Source: Gnetum montanum (Eukaryota > Streptophyta > Gnetopsida > Gnetales > Gnetaceae). Taken from it: a DNA stretch of 64,000 bases. The notes beneath the pieces were generated by a model. That model did not search any database, was not told the origin of the DNA, and was given only the letters and a program-made list of their open reading frames with translations. Shown piece by piece: positions 34,381 to 45,735 of this stretch (the stretch's first letter is position 1; each line of letters starts with the position of its first letter). Where the stretch lies: contig MNCI01028318.1 of assembly GCA_015680685.1 (NCBI GenBank), positions 413,536 through 477,535 on the forward strand. The letters run 5' to 3'. Both the position numbers and the translations under genes were made by a program.

Positions 34381-35385
34381 ATGGCCCTAAAAATTCGCCG
34401 CTTAGGTTACTACTGGCCACGCATGGAAAAAGACTGCCTGACAAAGGTTAAAACTTGTGACACGTGTCAGCGTCATGCAAACCTCATCCACGTGTCACCC
34501 ACAGAATTGCATACAACGCAGATAACATGGCCATTTCAGCGATGGGGACTGGACATCATAGGACCCATCACGCCAAAATCTTCTGCAGGGCATAGATTCA
34601 TTATTACCGCTACTGAGTATTTTACGAAGTGGGTAGAAGCTATCCCCCTGCGGAAAATCACATCCCAACAGGTCTGCCATTTTATCTTGGACAATATAGT
34701 AACTAGATTTGGTCTCCCAATGACTATTATGACTGACAATGGGCCACAGTTTAGTAGCGCAGAAACCAAATCCTTCTGTGATAACCTAGGCATTAGATAG
34801 TCTTTTTCCTCCTCCTATTACTCGCAGGCGAATGTTTAAGCTGAAGCATCAAACAAAATAGTCATCAATCTGCTCAAGAAAATGCTCGATAGTAACAAGA
34901 GACGGTGGCATGATAAAATCCTCTATGTGCTATGGGAGTACCGTACTACATGTAGGACAACTACAGGTAGTACACCCTATAGTCTGGTTTACAGATCTAA
35001 AGTAGTGCTACCTCTCGAATTGCAAATTTCTTCTCTGAGAATGGTCCTCTCCACCATTATAAATGAGGCTCAACACACTGAGGCTTGGATAATGAATTTG
35101 GATTCAGTAGAAGAGAAGTGGATACAGGCTCTTGATACGATTGAGAAATATCAAGATAAACAGAGACAAAAGCATCATCACAACCTTCAATAGTGTTCGA
35201 TCAAGAAAGGAGACCTAGTCCTCAAAGCCGTGCGCGAGCCAGCAAGCAAGTTCTCGGCGAATTGGGAAGGTCCTTTCTCGGTGGTCGACACATATAGCAA
35301 CGGAGCTTTTAGACTAGCAGATATCAACGGAAATGAACTATCGAACCCTGTAAATTATGTATAACTGAAGCAGTATTACATTTAG
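34381..35385 (+). pseudogene. Integrase of element D
   Basis: Integrase inserts the cDNA into the chromosome. The zinc-binding region is represented by LGYYWPRMEKDC...CDTCQRHA (about 34.40-34.48 kb). The catalytic core has WGLDIIGPI (first Asp), TDNGPQFSS (second Asp) and, after two stops, AEASNKIVINLLKKML (Glu). The C-terminal part has KKGDLVLKA, SANWEGPFSVV and GAFRLADINGNEL, ending near 35385. The stops at 34798 (TAG) and 34837 (TAA) sit where glutamine codons are expected, consistent with C-to-T decay. It is separated from the RNase H frame by a frameshift near 34.37 kb. Confidence 0.85.
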
Positions 35386-35425
35386 CAGTATCTATAGCGC
35401 GAGTAATTAGGTATGACAGTATTCG

Positions 35426-35877
35426 TCCGCTACAATGTAAAACTGGCACCAGGCGTCCTCTACGATGTTAAACTGGCACTAACCATCCGCTACGACGTGA
35501 AACTGGCATGCCTTGCAAGCGTTCGACACGATGCTAAACTGGCAAGTTGTAACCATCCGCTATGACATAAAACTGGCAATGTTGTACAGGTCCACCAAGA
35601 CGAAAAACTGGCATCTTTTGCACGCGTCCACCACGACGCTAAACTGGCACAGGTAAGTAGCCGTTTGCTGAGACGTAAAACTAGCACAGATCTATCCCTG
35701 GGTCATGACGCAAAACTAACATCCACCGCACGGTCTGCTGGGACCATAAACCAGCCCAGACATCGTCCACTACGACGTAAAACTAGCATTGCTCAGTCTG
35801 CCCGGACTTTAAACTGGGACCATGGTTTGCTGAGACTTAAAAACAACAACAATAGTCTACTAGGACTTAAAACTGGG
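35426..35877 (+). repeat. 3' UTR tandem array of element D
   Basis: About 14 units share a 24-base core of the form GTCCGCTACGACGTAAAACT followed by GGCA. They are separated by 6 to 22 variable bases. The seven left units keep AAACTGGCA; the right units drift to AAACTAGCA and AAACTGGGA. Variable tandem arrays in this position are known from Tat-lineage elements and can seed satellite DNA. Confidence 0.85.
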
Positions 35878-36649
35878 AATCATCGACTACTGCTATACGA
35901 ATCAAGTGAGCGTGATCATCTCTGTACAGTTGCACAACCAACGGGGTGGGATACTAGGATAGTCCCAGCGTCGCCACCCACTGGCATCCTACTGATTCCT
36001 CGGATAAGCTAAGAGGCATCTTACTGATCCCTCGGAGATGCCGCCACCGCACCTACCGCAGTGGTAGTACCTCTGAGAGTTTAGCCTTGCCAGTCGGAGC
36101 CCCGATGAAATCCTCGTCAACAACGGCCTCGGGAATCTTCGCCAATCATCGCTATAGGACACCGGCTTTGTAAATTCATCTGGCTGGTTCCTTATGCAAC
36201 CAGTTAGGTGCACTGTGTCTGATGCCTTTTGGCAAAGATATGCTGGGCCAATCGTCAGGATTGGCGGCTCCGCCCGCATGCCCCGGCTCCTTCTTTACAA
36301 CCCAATCTCTCTAGCTCACATTAAACGGTGTTTGTTTCTACAACCTCGTCTCCTGCTCTCACCAGTGTAATGGTGCCCTCTCTTTCTTCTTTCATGGTTA
36401 TAGGTTACTTATCACGAAAACATCATTCAAAGATGCATTCATCTGAGTGGTGAAGGACAACAGCGTCTTGAGTAGCTGCTCAAGTTTGCCCGTCCACTGG
36501 GAACTGCATGCCTATCCCTATTAAACCATCACACTTAGCCCTAATCTCATTTCATTTCATCCCAATCATACGCTTCCTGTATGTACTATCTATATACACA
36601 AACAACCATATTTCATACTTGCACGATAATCTAATCCATACGCAATCAT
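35878..36649 (+). other. Remaining 3' UTR of element D
   Basis: Noncoding, GC-rich. It includes a two-copy 22-base direct repeat (ggcatcctactgattcctcg at 35982, ggcatcttactgatccctcg at 36013). A polypurine tract could not be placed with confidence. Confidence 0.45.
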
Positions 36650-37545
36650 ATATTGTAGCAGAGATATCGCAGAAAGTGATGTGTAACGCTCCTTCTACAA
36701 GCATTCCTGGTACAATCTGTAACAGAGAAATCTCAGATTGATGCGCTACGCTCATCTGAAAGCATTCCTGTTGACATAAATAAGCGTACATTTCTGTGCG
36801 TACGAGCGTATTTCATGCCCCTACCATCATAACTCATTTTGCATCTTCCCTGAACCTGTTTCCAGCTATATCCCTCTATCTCCCATACCTTCCGGCTTTT
36901 CTCTTCCATGTTGGCAGGGCAACACTTGAGTAGCCAAGGATGGACGCTGTTCTCACTTCTGCCAATTCGGTGTTTCGCATTCTTTGTCGACATCTTTCGG
37001 GCAAGCCCTCTAACCGTCAACAAAGAGGGGCCATTGAAACACCATGAAAATTATGAGTCGACCTTAGGCAAAGATTCGCAATTCAAGTGAGAGCGCACAT
37101 CATCTTTGTTCAAGGACAAGTTTACGCTCTATTACGCGCGGCAGCGTAATGAGCGTAATAAGCTCCAAAATAGTCGAAGGCAGAGTCTAAAGAAGCACAA
37201 CATTTCGACACTTTTTCTCATGGCGCATGAATATCTTGTCTTTACGCTCATTACGCGATGGTGCATATCATTACGTATTTCATCACTAAGGCTAGACATT
37301 ATTTATGCTTCGTTACACGCGGCTGCGTAGTAAGTGTAAATTAGACATTGTTTACACTTCGTTACGCGCAGCTGCGTAGTGATCGTAAGACAATTTTGAG
37401 CTTATTGTTTTTTATACCGGATTACGCTCATACACGCAACACAATGAGAATGAGTGTAATATAGCGTGAAAGCAATTGAAACATGCTCAACATGTACCTG
37501 CTCTTCACATGCACAACACGCAAACGAGCGTATTGTGCGTAGTCA
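36650..37545 (+). repeat. TACGC/GCGTA-rich segment of element D, likely LTR U3
   Basis: More than fifteen TACGC or GCGTA motifs occur, many as palindromic pairs (TTTACGCTCATTACGC near 37240, TTACGCGCAGCTGCGTA near 37360). An imperfect 53-base duplication spans 36655-36709 and 36718-36771. This clustering of short palindromes before a gap fits an LTR promoter region, but I could not find both LTR ends. Confidence 0.5.
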
Positions 37546-37572
37546 CAGTCTGACTTAAAATGGTCATGTCAA

Positions 37573-37899
37573 NNNNNNNNNNNNNNNNNNNNNNNNNNNN
37601 NNNNNNNNNNNNNNNNNNNNNNNNNNNNNNNNNNNNNNNNNNNNNNNNNNNNNNNNNNNNNNNNNNNNNNNNNNNNNNNNNNNNNNNNNNNNNNNNNNNN
37701 NNNNNNNNNNNNNNNNNNNNNNNNNNNNNNNNNNNNNNNNNNNNNNNNNNNNNNNNNNNNNNNNNNNNNNNNNNNNNNNNNNNNNNNNNNNNNNNNNNNN
37801 NNNNNNNNNNNNNNNNNNNNNNNNNNNNNNNNNNNNNNNNNNNNNNNNNNNNNNNNNNNNNNNNNNNNNNNNNNNNNNNNNNNNNNNNNNNNNNNNNNN
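37573..37899. other. Assembly gap (327 unknown bases)
   Basis: A run of n inside the 3' part of element D. Apparent open frames across it are meaningless. Confidence 0.99.
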
Positions 37900-38324
37900 A
37901 CTTCTATTTGGACAGTTTCCTTGTTGTTTTGTGCTCATTTTTGCATCAATTTATTGGGGATCTCTCCGATTGTAATGTGACATACAAATCATACATTCTT
38001 TCAAAAATCAAAACATAGATCTTTGAAAATCATGCGCTTCTCTCCTAATTAGCATCTTTTCGACGTGTTTGACGTTATCACCGTAGCGATCTATCCACGT
38101 CGTTTTCCTCCCATTTCACGATCCCTCGAATCAAATCGAAGCACGCAAAGATCTATAATCTTCATCGTTTTACTGACCCGTAAGTCCCTGTCTGATCGAC
38201 AAGACCGTTCAGGGTGCCGCGGATTTGCTTTTTCCAACATAGCCCTCACGCGGATCTGTGGTTAAAACTTTATACACGGAACCTCGGTCGGTATTTCCAG
38301 CTGCCGACGTTTTCTGTCGTTACA
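37900..38324 (+). repeat. Terminal segment of element D, probable R-U5 of its 3' LTR
   Basis: Sequence with D-like GC content. It ends tttctgtcgttaca at 38324, where the translation of element E ORF2 begins. LTRs end in CA, which fits. Without the other LTR this is an inference. Confidence 0.5.
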
Positions 38325-38900
38325 ACTACCAGACGATCATGGTCAAAACTCAAAAAGTAGGTGGCCAACTCGTACTTGTTGTGCGAAGCTGAGTTCAAGC
38401 ATCATAAGGACACAAAAAAGAAACTTGATATGGTAGACATTGAACTCGAGGTTCTCAAGGCATGACTCATTTATCAATGATCAACTATTGAGAACCTAGC
38501 TAAGAAAATGAATGATTACCAAGAGTTGTAGAATGCAATCAAGGAATTTGATATCAAATGCAAGCAATTCATTGCCTAGTTCATCAAGGCCAAGGAGTTA
38601 TTCCCAATAATCCTATATCCTTGGGATGTACCCATTTTGGCCCACATTGATGAAGCTATGTGGATTTTGCATGATTCCTAGAGTAAAGTTGAGAAAATAA
38701 AAGCATTGCTTGATGCTTCTTACCTTCCACCATGGTTTGTAATAGTAGTAGGATAGCCATAGCTACCTTAGCCACTACACGTGCCTAAATCCAACAAAGT
38801 TCTTTTAAAGCCTCAAGAACCTCTATTGCCTAGGACAACTTAATCTTCTCAACTAACTTCATGCCATCATAGGACATGCTGTCTAATTTTGCAAAGTCAT
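38325..38900 (+). pseudogene. ORF2 C-terminal remnant of element E
   Basis: CEAEFKHHKDTKKKLDMVDI pairs with YEVEFAQHKKLAEKLDVTNF of element B ORF2 (about 22.09-22.15 kb). FPIILYPWDVP...WILHDS pairs with FPQLPYSWEVL...WIAQDP further on. This shows that the ORF2 coiled coil and tail are shared by at least three elements (B, C and E). Several stops are present. Confidence 0.7.
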
Positions 38901-39065
38901 GTCATGATGTTCAATTTTGTGTCATGAATACTACAATTTTTGTAATGTATTGATTCGTACACTTGGGTACTCAATTTTATCAAGTTAGTTGGTTAAGTCT
39001 AGCATCAGTCAATAATCTGATACCTTTAAAATTTTGTAAAGAAATTCAAGGATGAAATTTCATTT

Positions 39066-39078
39066 AGTCATGGGGGTA
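39066..39078 (+). other. 3' polypurine tract of element E
   Basis: AGTCATGGGGGTA directly before the LTR start, identical to those of F and G. Confidence 0.8.
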
Positions 39079-39973
39079 TAATAAGTTCTGAATGGCTACA
39101 TAGATGAGGCCTCGTCAACTAGGCCTGATCAACATAGGGTCTATTCTTGCTTATAAATACACACTTACCAACCGTAGTTATGACATTAGTTAGTTGTAGT
39201 GTAGAGAAGCTCTTGCAATTTTTCCATTCGAGAGTTAGAACATTTTCTTGAGTGCTTGCAGCAAGAGTCATTGATTGTATGAATCTTTATTCAAGCATTA
39301 TTGTACTTAAGCATGATAGTGTGTACAATAATAAAGAAAAGCTTCTTAATAAACCTTGAAACATTCACAATAGTTTAGATGTTTCATTCATGCATTTAAT
39401 GCTTTTAGTTATTTATTTAAAGTTTTTCAATAATTAAGATAATTAAATAATTAAGTGAGATAAGCTAGATAGATTAAATACATAAGTACGACCACTTCAA
39501 CTGTAACACATATTTACTTGGTATTCATAGCAGTGTTGGTGCACCTAGTAGTGTAGTGCTCGATATCCCAATAGTGGATACATGGGTTTCGGACATGCAT
39601 GGAAAGTGGGACTAGATGCTTATGTTAGAACTAAGTAGAAACCAATTAGTTTGTTAGATTAAATTAGTCATTAAATTACTTCATCTTTCTCCTTAAGCNT
39701 ATTAAATTAGTCATTAAATTACTTCATCTTTCTCCTTAAGCATCAAAACCATAAAGCATAAAATGATAAAGATCATATGCCTTGATTACACTCAATCATA
39801 CCTTTGTACTTATCAAGTGTAATTGGGAAGAAAATGAATGACCTTTAGGGAAAAATTCACTTCCAAGAAGACTAGTGCATCGTAAAATATAGAGTCCATA
39901 GAATTTGATCAGATTGTGCATGAATGTTTTGTGATTCATATGGTTGGCCATAGTGGTACCTCGCTGCTAATCA
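39079..39973 (+). repeat. 3' LTR of element E
   Basis: It starts TAATAAG (a decayed TGATGAG) and ends GCTAATCA. TATAAATA is at 39152-39159. It contains a 41-base duplication around a single n at 39699 (39658-39698 and 39701-39741), probably an assembly join. Confidence 0.75.
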
Positions 39974-40520
39974 CCAAGTAAACCAATCATTACAATGAAC
40001 ATTTGATCTAGCAACATCAAATAAATAAAATGTTTCCTTAAAATCACATCAAATAGAAAGCTCATTTCTTGCAAGCTAAGAATAAGTTCCATCAATTTTA
40101 TGATAAGGATTCTCAATACTATTAAAATTACCACAAAAAGGCCAAGGCATGTTAGAAAAAATTTGGATAGGAACCTATTGTAGAGTAATTATATCTACAA
40201 AAGTAGTATGAGCATAAATATTTCAAATACCACAAGGATCTCAATTACCTTGAAGAATTACGTTAAGTATAAAATTATCTTTATCATGAGAGATAACTCT
40301 TTTAGACTAAAAATGATTGATAATGAGAGCTATACCATCTTGACCAATATTATGATTAGTAAGTAATACTATAAAATTATGAAGAATCCTATTACTAGCC
40401 ATGAATAGATTTGAATTGGAAATTTTAATCTTTTGAAGAAGAATAAAATTAGAAACTAAATTTCATTTGTATAATAATGTGTTAACAATTTTTATCCAAA
40501 GTTTGTTAGTAAAACCTTAG
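39974..40520 (-). pseudogene. L1-type LINE endonuclease fragment
   Basis: Read on the minus strand: GQDGIALIINHF, then NIYAHTTFVD, then PWPFCGNFNSIENPYHKIDG (the pWxxxGDFN box with Asp changed to Asn), then NDWFTW at the junction with the element E LTR. This is the middle of a plant L1 apurinic endonuclease, which nicks target DNA. Stops interrupt it. It is cut on its 3' side by element E. Confidence 0.7.
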
Positions 40521-41709
40521 ACAATTCATGAAAAGATTAACATTAGTAGGAGGGGGAGGAGGCCTCCATCCTGTTAGTAGAATAAATATTATCAAAAGGA
40601 ATTATCTCTATATAAATCATATAAATCATCAAGTAATTTGTAGAATGTCAAAGTAGTGGTTCCACTTGAAGTGTTACATACTAAATATAGTAGCATTGCA
40701 TGTAATATCAATAGATTAATAGATGATTGACAAAATTTCAAATGCTTGGCTTGCAGAGTCTAGAGTTTTCAAGTTTAGCCATCTTAGACTTAAAAAAAAT
40801 AGGATCTTATAGTATGAATCTACTTCTTTATTATACAACTCATTAAAAATAAACCATAAGAAAATAATGAGAAAAAAAATTAGATTCTATTTATGTAAGA
40901 TTCATAGTCTACCTTTCTTCTATTAATAGCTTCTTACCTGTAATAACATTGCAATCGCTAAGTCTAGTTCTGCAAGAAGTATGATCTAGTAGCAACATGA
41001 AAAAGGATCAAATTAGGACACGAGATAATCCAAAGGAAGCTTAAAGACAAGTGATTTAGAAGAAAAGCAAAATTTCCATTTATGGATGAAATTGGAATAT
41101 GAAACACAAAGATAATAAGAAAGGATAATTTATGTAGTAATCCTAGACATCATTTTCACCATCATTAGATTTATTCTTAATTAATATTTGCAAAAAATTT
41201 AATTCCCAAAGATAACTCATTAACAACTCATGTTATATAAAACATTGTATCCATTGTAAGATTTGCAGCACTAATGGCTTGCATGTAAAACCACATGACC
41301 TAAAAAGAAGAATGAATAATTACCATTATTATGAATCTAGTAAGTGATTACCATAGATTATTAATGATTTGTCAACAAAATAAATATAATCAATTTAAAA
41401 AATCTTAATAAAATAAAAATGATAGACAAAAGATTAGATAAATTTAACTTGCTTAGATATATACATATGTATGAATTGGCCAAGATGATCTTTTAAGTTT
41501 TTATTCTTCAATTCATAGAGATGTATATATTTAAGCTAGTAGAGTCATTTTGTTTCCTAGAAGAAGAAAAAAAATTATTTTTTAAAGATGTCCATCAGCA
41601 TCATCAAGTACATAGAATAAAAAGTAAAGTTAAAATATTATATGAAATCATTCAATAATATTGAAATTTCCAAATGAGCTAATATAAATTACTACAACTA
41701 AAGCATTAT
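40521..41709. other. AT-rich DNA upstream of element F
   Basis: May be the 5' part of the same L1 copy on the minus strand, but I see no recognisable ORF1 or endonuclease start. Confidence 0.4.
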
Positions 41710-42559
41710 TGATGAATTGCATTTTTTATGTGAACTCCAATGTTAGGTATATGACATTGTGTATGCGATGTTGAGGTCTTAATGCGACATCATGTACACA
41801 TCATCAAGGTATATACCCTGAGTTTATAAATACTGCACTTGGACTCTTGTTTTCATAGTAAGGTTTTTGTCATTTTAGTTAGAGTAGCAAAGCTTTTGTT
41901 GTTTCTTTTCCTTAGAGTTAGAATATTTTCTGAGTTCCTATAGAAGCAGTCTCAGTGTGTATAGTTCTTTATGCAAGAATTGATGTACCAGAGCATAGTA
42001 GTGTGATGGAAATAAAACAAACTTTTGTGGCAATATTTGTAGCATTGAGAATAGCTTAATATTTTTTTATTGCATTTTACTTTCATCCTTTTTATTTTAA
42101 TGCATTTGAGTTAAGAAATTTATTTCTACCAGTTAATGAACATAAGCATGACCACTTCAAGCATTCATATAGTACTTGGTAACCCAACAACACTTAACAT
42201 TTGGTAGTCTAGTAGTGTTATATGTGTTCAGGATGTGTTTGGGAAAGTGGGACGGTTACTTGTGTTAGGCTAGCTAGGCAATAGATGAATTAGATCTTCA
42301 ATTACTTAACCTTTCATGATTGTTGTAGGTGATCAAACTCATAAAATATAAAATGATAGAAAATCATATACCTTAATTACACTTAAACCATACCCTTGAA
42401 CTTCACAAGTGTGAAGACAACTAACATTCTCAATGTCCATTTCACTTCCTAGAAGAGCTAGTGCATTAGATAACTATAGTGCCACATAATTTGACTGGAT
42501 TATGAATAACACCTTAGTGGTTTGCATGGTTGGGCATAGGGATACCTAGCCGCTCAACA
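41710..42559 (+). repeat. 5' LTR of element F
   Basis: TGATGAATT ... CTCAACA. TATAAATA is at 41825-41832. The body is alignable with 56333-57175 along its whole length. Confidence 0.8.
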
Positions 42560-42560
42560 T

Positions 42561-42578
42561 TGGCACTATTGTTAGGGA
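42561..42578 (+). other. Primer-binding site of element F (tRNA-Asp type)
   Basis: TGGCACTATTGTTAGGGA lies two bases past the LTR. Confidence 0.75.
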
Positions 42579-42720
42579 TCTTTTTGTTGTTTCTTGCACT
42601 ATCTAGGACCTAGTAAAAAGTATTTAAATCATTGAAATGAACCTTAGAGTCATATCTTATTTTACAATTACTACAAAAAATTCTTAGAGAACATTGTGAT
42701 TTTTATTTCACTAATTGAAA

Positions 42721-44680
42721 ATGTCTTCTTCTTATAGGAGCAATTCTCTATGCAAGGCTAATAAAGTTAATCTACGAAAGCCTCAATAGTATCAAATTAT
42801 ATATACTCATCCTGATGAGTATGTGTCAAACATCACTTTCATCCTACACCAAGATGAATAGCTGTGGTGGTAGGACATGGAGGGTAACATTGTGTTGCCA
42901 CAAGATCATGTTGTTGATGCAATGCTCTATCAAATTCTTGCATGATATGGTCTTTAGGACTATCATGGGGAGTATACTGTTGAAGATGCTAATGCTAGGG
43001 ATTATCATTGCATCAAAGCACAATGTCTGCAGGATCGGTAGCTAGAGAAGTACTATGAATTTTCAAAGGGAAAAGGGCTTAAAAATTCTCTATTTCTATT
43101 GTACCAACAAGCTAGTGGGGAACCCTTCTTTGGGGATTTTCCATTCAATGAAACTCATCTCTTTGACTTTGGAGATGGAGGTCAAAATTAGAATCTACAC
43201 TCCACAGTTCACAATCTTGATTTTGGTAATAAGGGATCTAATGACAAAGAAGGATCCAAAGGGGCAAGTCAAGATAGGAATGTATATAAGAAGCACGATC
43301 ATGATTGTGGTTGTGATCATTGAAGAGGTGGTAGTAGGCATCATGACAGTGCTAGTTCTCCTTCTCCTTCCCCTTCATTATCATCATCATCTTGTAGCTC
43401 TGACCATGACCATAGAATGTGAGATCATGATGGAGGTGATTGAAATTAACGAAACGATCAATAGGACCAAAATAACCAAAGGGGCCATTGGGAAAAACAA
43501 GATCAAGGGTGTAAATGTTCAAGAGAGGTACATCACCATGAACGAAGGGGTAGTAGAGGGCATTGTAGGCACCATGATTAAGGCCTTGATGAGCCTCTAT
43601 TTGCTACCTAAATTATGTTTAACATTGCAGAGGTAGTCATAATTCCAACAAGGCATGTGAAAGATAGTCAGATCAAATGGTTAGACATGAACAACATTTA
43701 TCAATTTGAAGGGGGATATAAATCTAATCTGCAGAATCATCTTCAAGCTTTTCAAGATGCATGTGCCTTGCAAAACATAGAGAATGAGTGGTAAAAATTG
43801 AAGTTTCTCCCCAGGACACTCCTCAAGGAAGCAGAAAACTGGTACCAGTCCTTAAAGCTAGAATTTATCAAACAATGGAGTACCATGCTTGAGTTGTTCA
43901 ATAGTAAGTATCAAATGTATTCCAGACTATCCAACTTAAGGATACAAATTCAAGGATGGAAACAAGAAGCACAAAAACCCTTGGATGCTACCATTGGCCA
44001 ATACTATGCCTTGATACACAAATTTTTTGGCCATGATTATTCTCAATTTTTTTAACTTCACCACATTATTGACAGGCTTTGTAAGTAAACAAGGAAAACC
44101 CTTAGTGTCTATGCCCAAGGGAAATTGGTAGAACTAAGTGCCTGATAGATACAAAGATTAATAAAGTAGGTAGCTAAAGAGGAGGATGACCTAAGAAAAA
44201 GAGAAAGTGTAGATGAGTACAACTGTGATCCTTCCATTCACAAGAGGGAGGTTCAGTTCTACAATAGTGATGATGAGTTTTTATTTGATAAGGAGGTGAA
44301 TAAGAAAACCTTAGCACTTCAAAAATTCCAATCTAAAATTATAGCCAAGGTTGATTAGTTATGGGACTCCATAGACAATAGATTCCAAGCTATTCTCAAA
44401 ATTGTTGAGTCTAAAGAACAAAGTAATGGCCATGAGCACAGGAGACACAAAGAAGTTGAACCTGCATATCACAAAGGTAAGCGTAAGATTGTTGTAATAT
44501 AAGAGGTTGTAGATAGTGAATCAGATGATAATCATGGATGTGATATTTGTTAGTATTAACATCGTAAGGGATGTTACCCTATTGTGTCACATCTATAAGA
44601 GTTTGGGGTGTATGTCTTACATCCACAAAGCAAAACATCCAGAAGGTTACCTTATTGTCAAGGTAATCTCAGGAAATTCC
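42721..44680 (+). pseudogene. gag of element F
   Basis: The start codon at 42721 opens MSSSYRSNSLCKANK, then HPDEYVSNITFILHQDE and DMEGNIVLPQDHVVDAM. A low-complexity S/H/D-rich linker follows near 43.3-43.5 kb (SPSPSPSLSSSSCSSDHDH). The capsid core (43.65-44.1 kb) holds LKDSQIK-like and FEGGYKSNLQNHLQAFQDAC, PRTLLKEAENWYQSLKLEF and IQIQGWKQEAQKPLDATIGQ. The knuckle near 44535-44575 is damaged by stops (CDIC, then HRKGCYP). The capsid core is homologous to that of B, C and H, but the N-terminal half is different. Confidence 0.78.
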
Positions 44681-45289
44681 ACCAGCAACAATTTTATTAT
44701 CCAAGTCGAGCTCCATTGCAATCATATGAATAGTATCAATAGTAGGAATGACCACAATCATGGGTGCTAACACTGCTAAGGCAAAAATACCCTTACTAGC
44801 AGCCTGATCCATATGGTTATCATATTCAGCAACCCATGTCTCCACATGACTCTTCTAGTTACATTTCTAATTCTTAGCCTCACTACCATCCTTAAAATTA
44901 TTATCAAGTTCCTTCACCAAATGAAAGAATGGATACCAACTCTTACTCTTATCCTCCTCCTATCCCTACACATACTTCTCCATTTGCATAGCTACTACCT
45001 ATTCCGCCAATGCAGGGTGAACTACGTGCTCAACTACAACAATGTAATCCTATGAGGAGTATTAATTTACAACCAGATCATCAATCAGAGGGTTCAAATG
45101 CTTGCTCAAAGAAAAGACCTTTCTTTTGACCTCGTAGCCCACCTAAGCCCTCTCATAAACCTATGGTTAACAATATTTCTCCTACCTCTTCCTCCATATC
45201 AAATTCCTTTGGGCCTCATTCAAACCAAAATTTGCTAAGGATCTATGTTGTAATGCTTACTCACACTATATTTGATTGAATCCATGTAG

Positions 45290-45735
45290 GAAACCTTCCC
45301 AAGAAATTAGCCAATCCTGAAAGTCCTCTAATTTACTTGCAGATTTCTGGGAATGAATCATGCAAGGCTCTTCTCGATTTAGGGTTTGGTATTAATTTAA
45401 TTTCTAATGAGATGTACATTTCCTAGAACCTACCTCCTCTTAAGAAGAGCAACATAAGATTAGAATTAGTAGACCAGTCCATCACTATTTCATTGGGACT
45501 TGTAGAAGACACTATGATAACTGTTTTTGGGTGGTCTTATCTTACTGATTTTTTGGTAATCAAACTGAAGAACTATAAAGGATATTTTTCAATCATCATG
45601 GAAAGGAGAATTATGAGCGCCATCAATGCAAGAATGGGCTTCAGAGCTCTTTCCATAGAGATATCTAAAGAAAACACATTTGGAAAGATCAAGAAGAAGA
45701 GAGTTCCATACATCACGTGCAATGATAACTAGTGC
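45290..45735 (+). pseudogene. Protease of element F
   Basis: Aspartic protease that would cut Gag-Pol. The frame reads GNESCKALLDLGFGINLISNEMYIS, where ALLDLGFG holds the catalytic Asp but has Leu in place of the usual Thr or Ser. It continues LVEDTMITVFGWSYLTDFLV and FSIIMERRIMSAINA, the second half of the fold (family form IIMGRAWLSTVDA in element G). Confidence 0.75.

Larger units (their letters stand above)
32443..38324 (+). mobile_element. Element D: Tat-lineage Ty3/gypsy element, 5' truncated
   Basis: The element starts inside RT and runs through RNase H, a second (archaeal-type) RNase H, integrase, a 3' UTR tandem array and an LTR-like end. The second RNase H and the tandem array in the 3' UTR are hallmarks of the Tat/Ogre/Retand lineage. 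GC content is clearly higher than in the neighbours and frames are longer, so it is younger than A, C or F. The 5' LTR, gag, protease and RT start are missing. A 327-base gap lies in its 3' part. Confidence 0.8.
38325..39973 (+). mobile_element. Element E: 3' end of a TGATGAG-family element
   Basis: An ORF2 tail, polypurine tract and complete 3' LTR. Everything upstream is missing, because element D interrupts it and the DNA left of D belongs to element C. Confidence 0.75.

Noticed and set aside
35426-35877. CRISPR-like array of repeats and spacers
   Set aside because: Unit cores drift, spacer lengths vary from 6 to 22, and the array lies in the 3' UTR of a plant retrotransposon. It is a transposon minisatellite.
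37560-38018. Open frames of 124-152 codons crossing the assembly gap
   Set aside because: They consist almost wholly of unknown bases.
27536-39973. C and E as two halves of one element interrupted by D
   Set aside because: The C ORF2 remnant already contains sequence from beyond the point where the E ORF2 piece begins, so the halves overlap and are not complementary.
12515-40520. One LINE split by a 25-kb block of nested elements (3' part at 12.5-15.0 kb, 5' part at 40.0-40.5 kb, same strand)
   Set aside because: The two endonuclease pieces belong to different types: the right piece has L1-like GDFN...FTW, and the left piece has a FTF...SCIDPFLSN end that overlaps the same region. They are separate elements.
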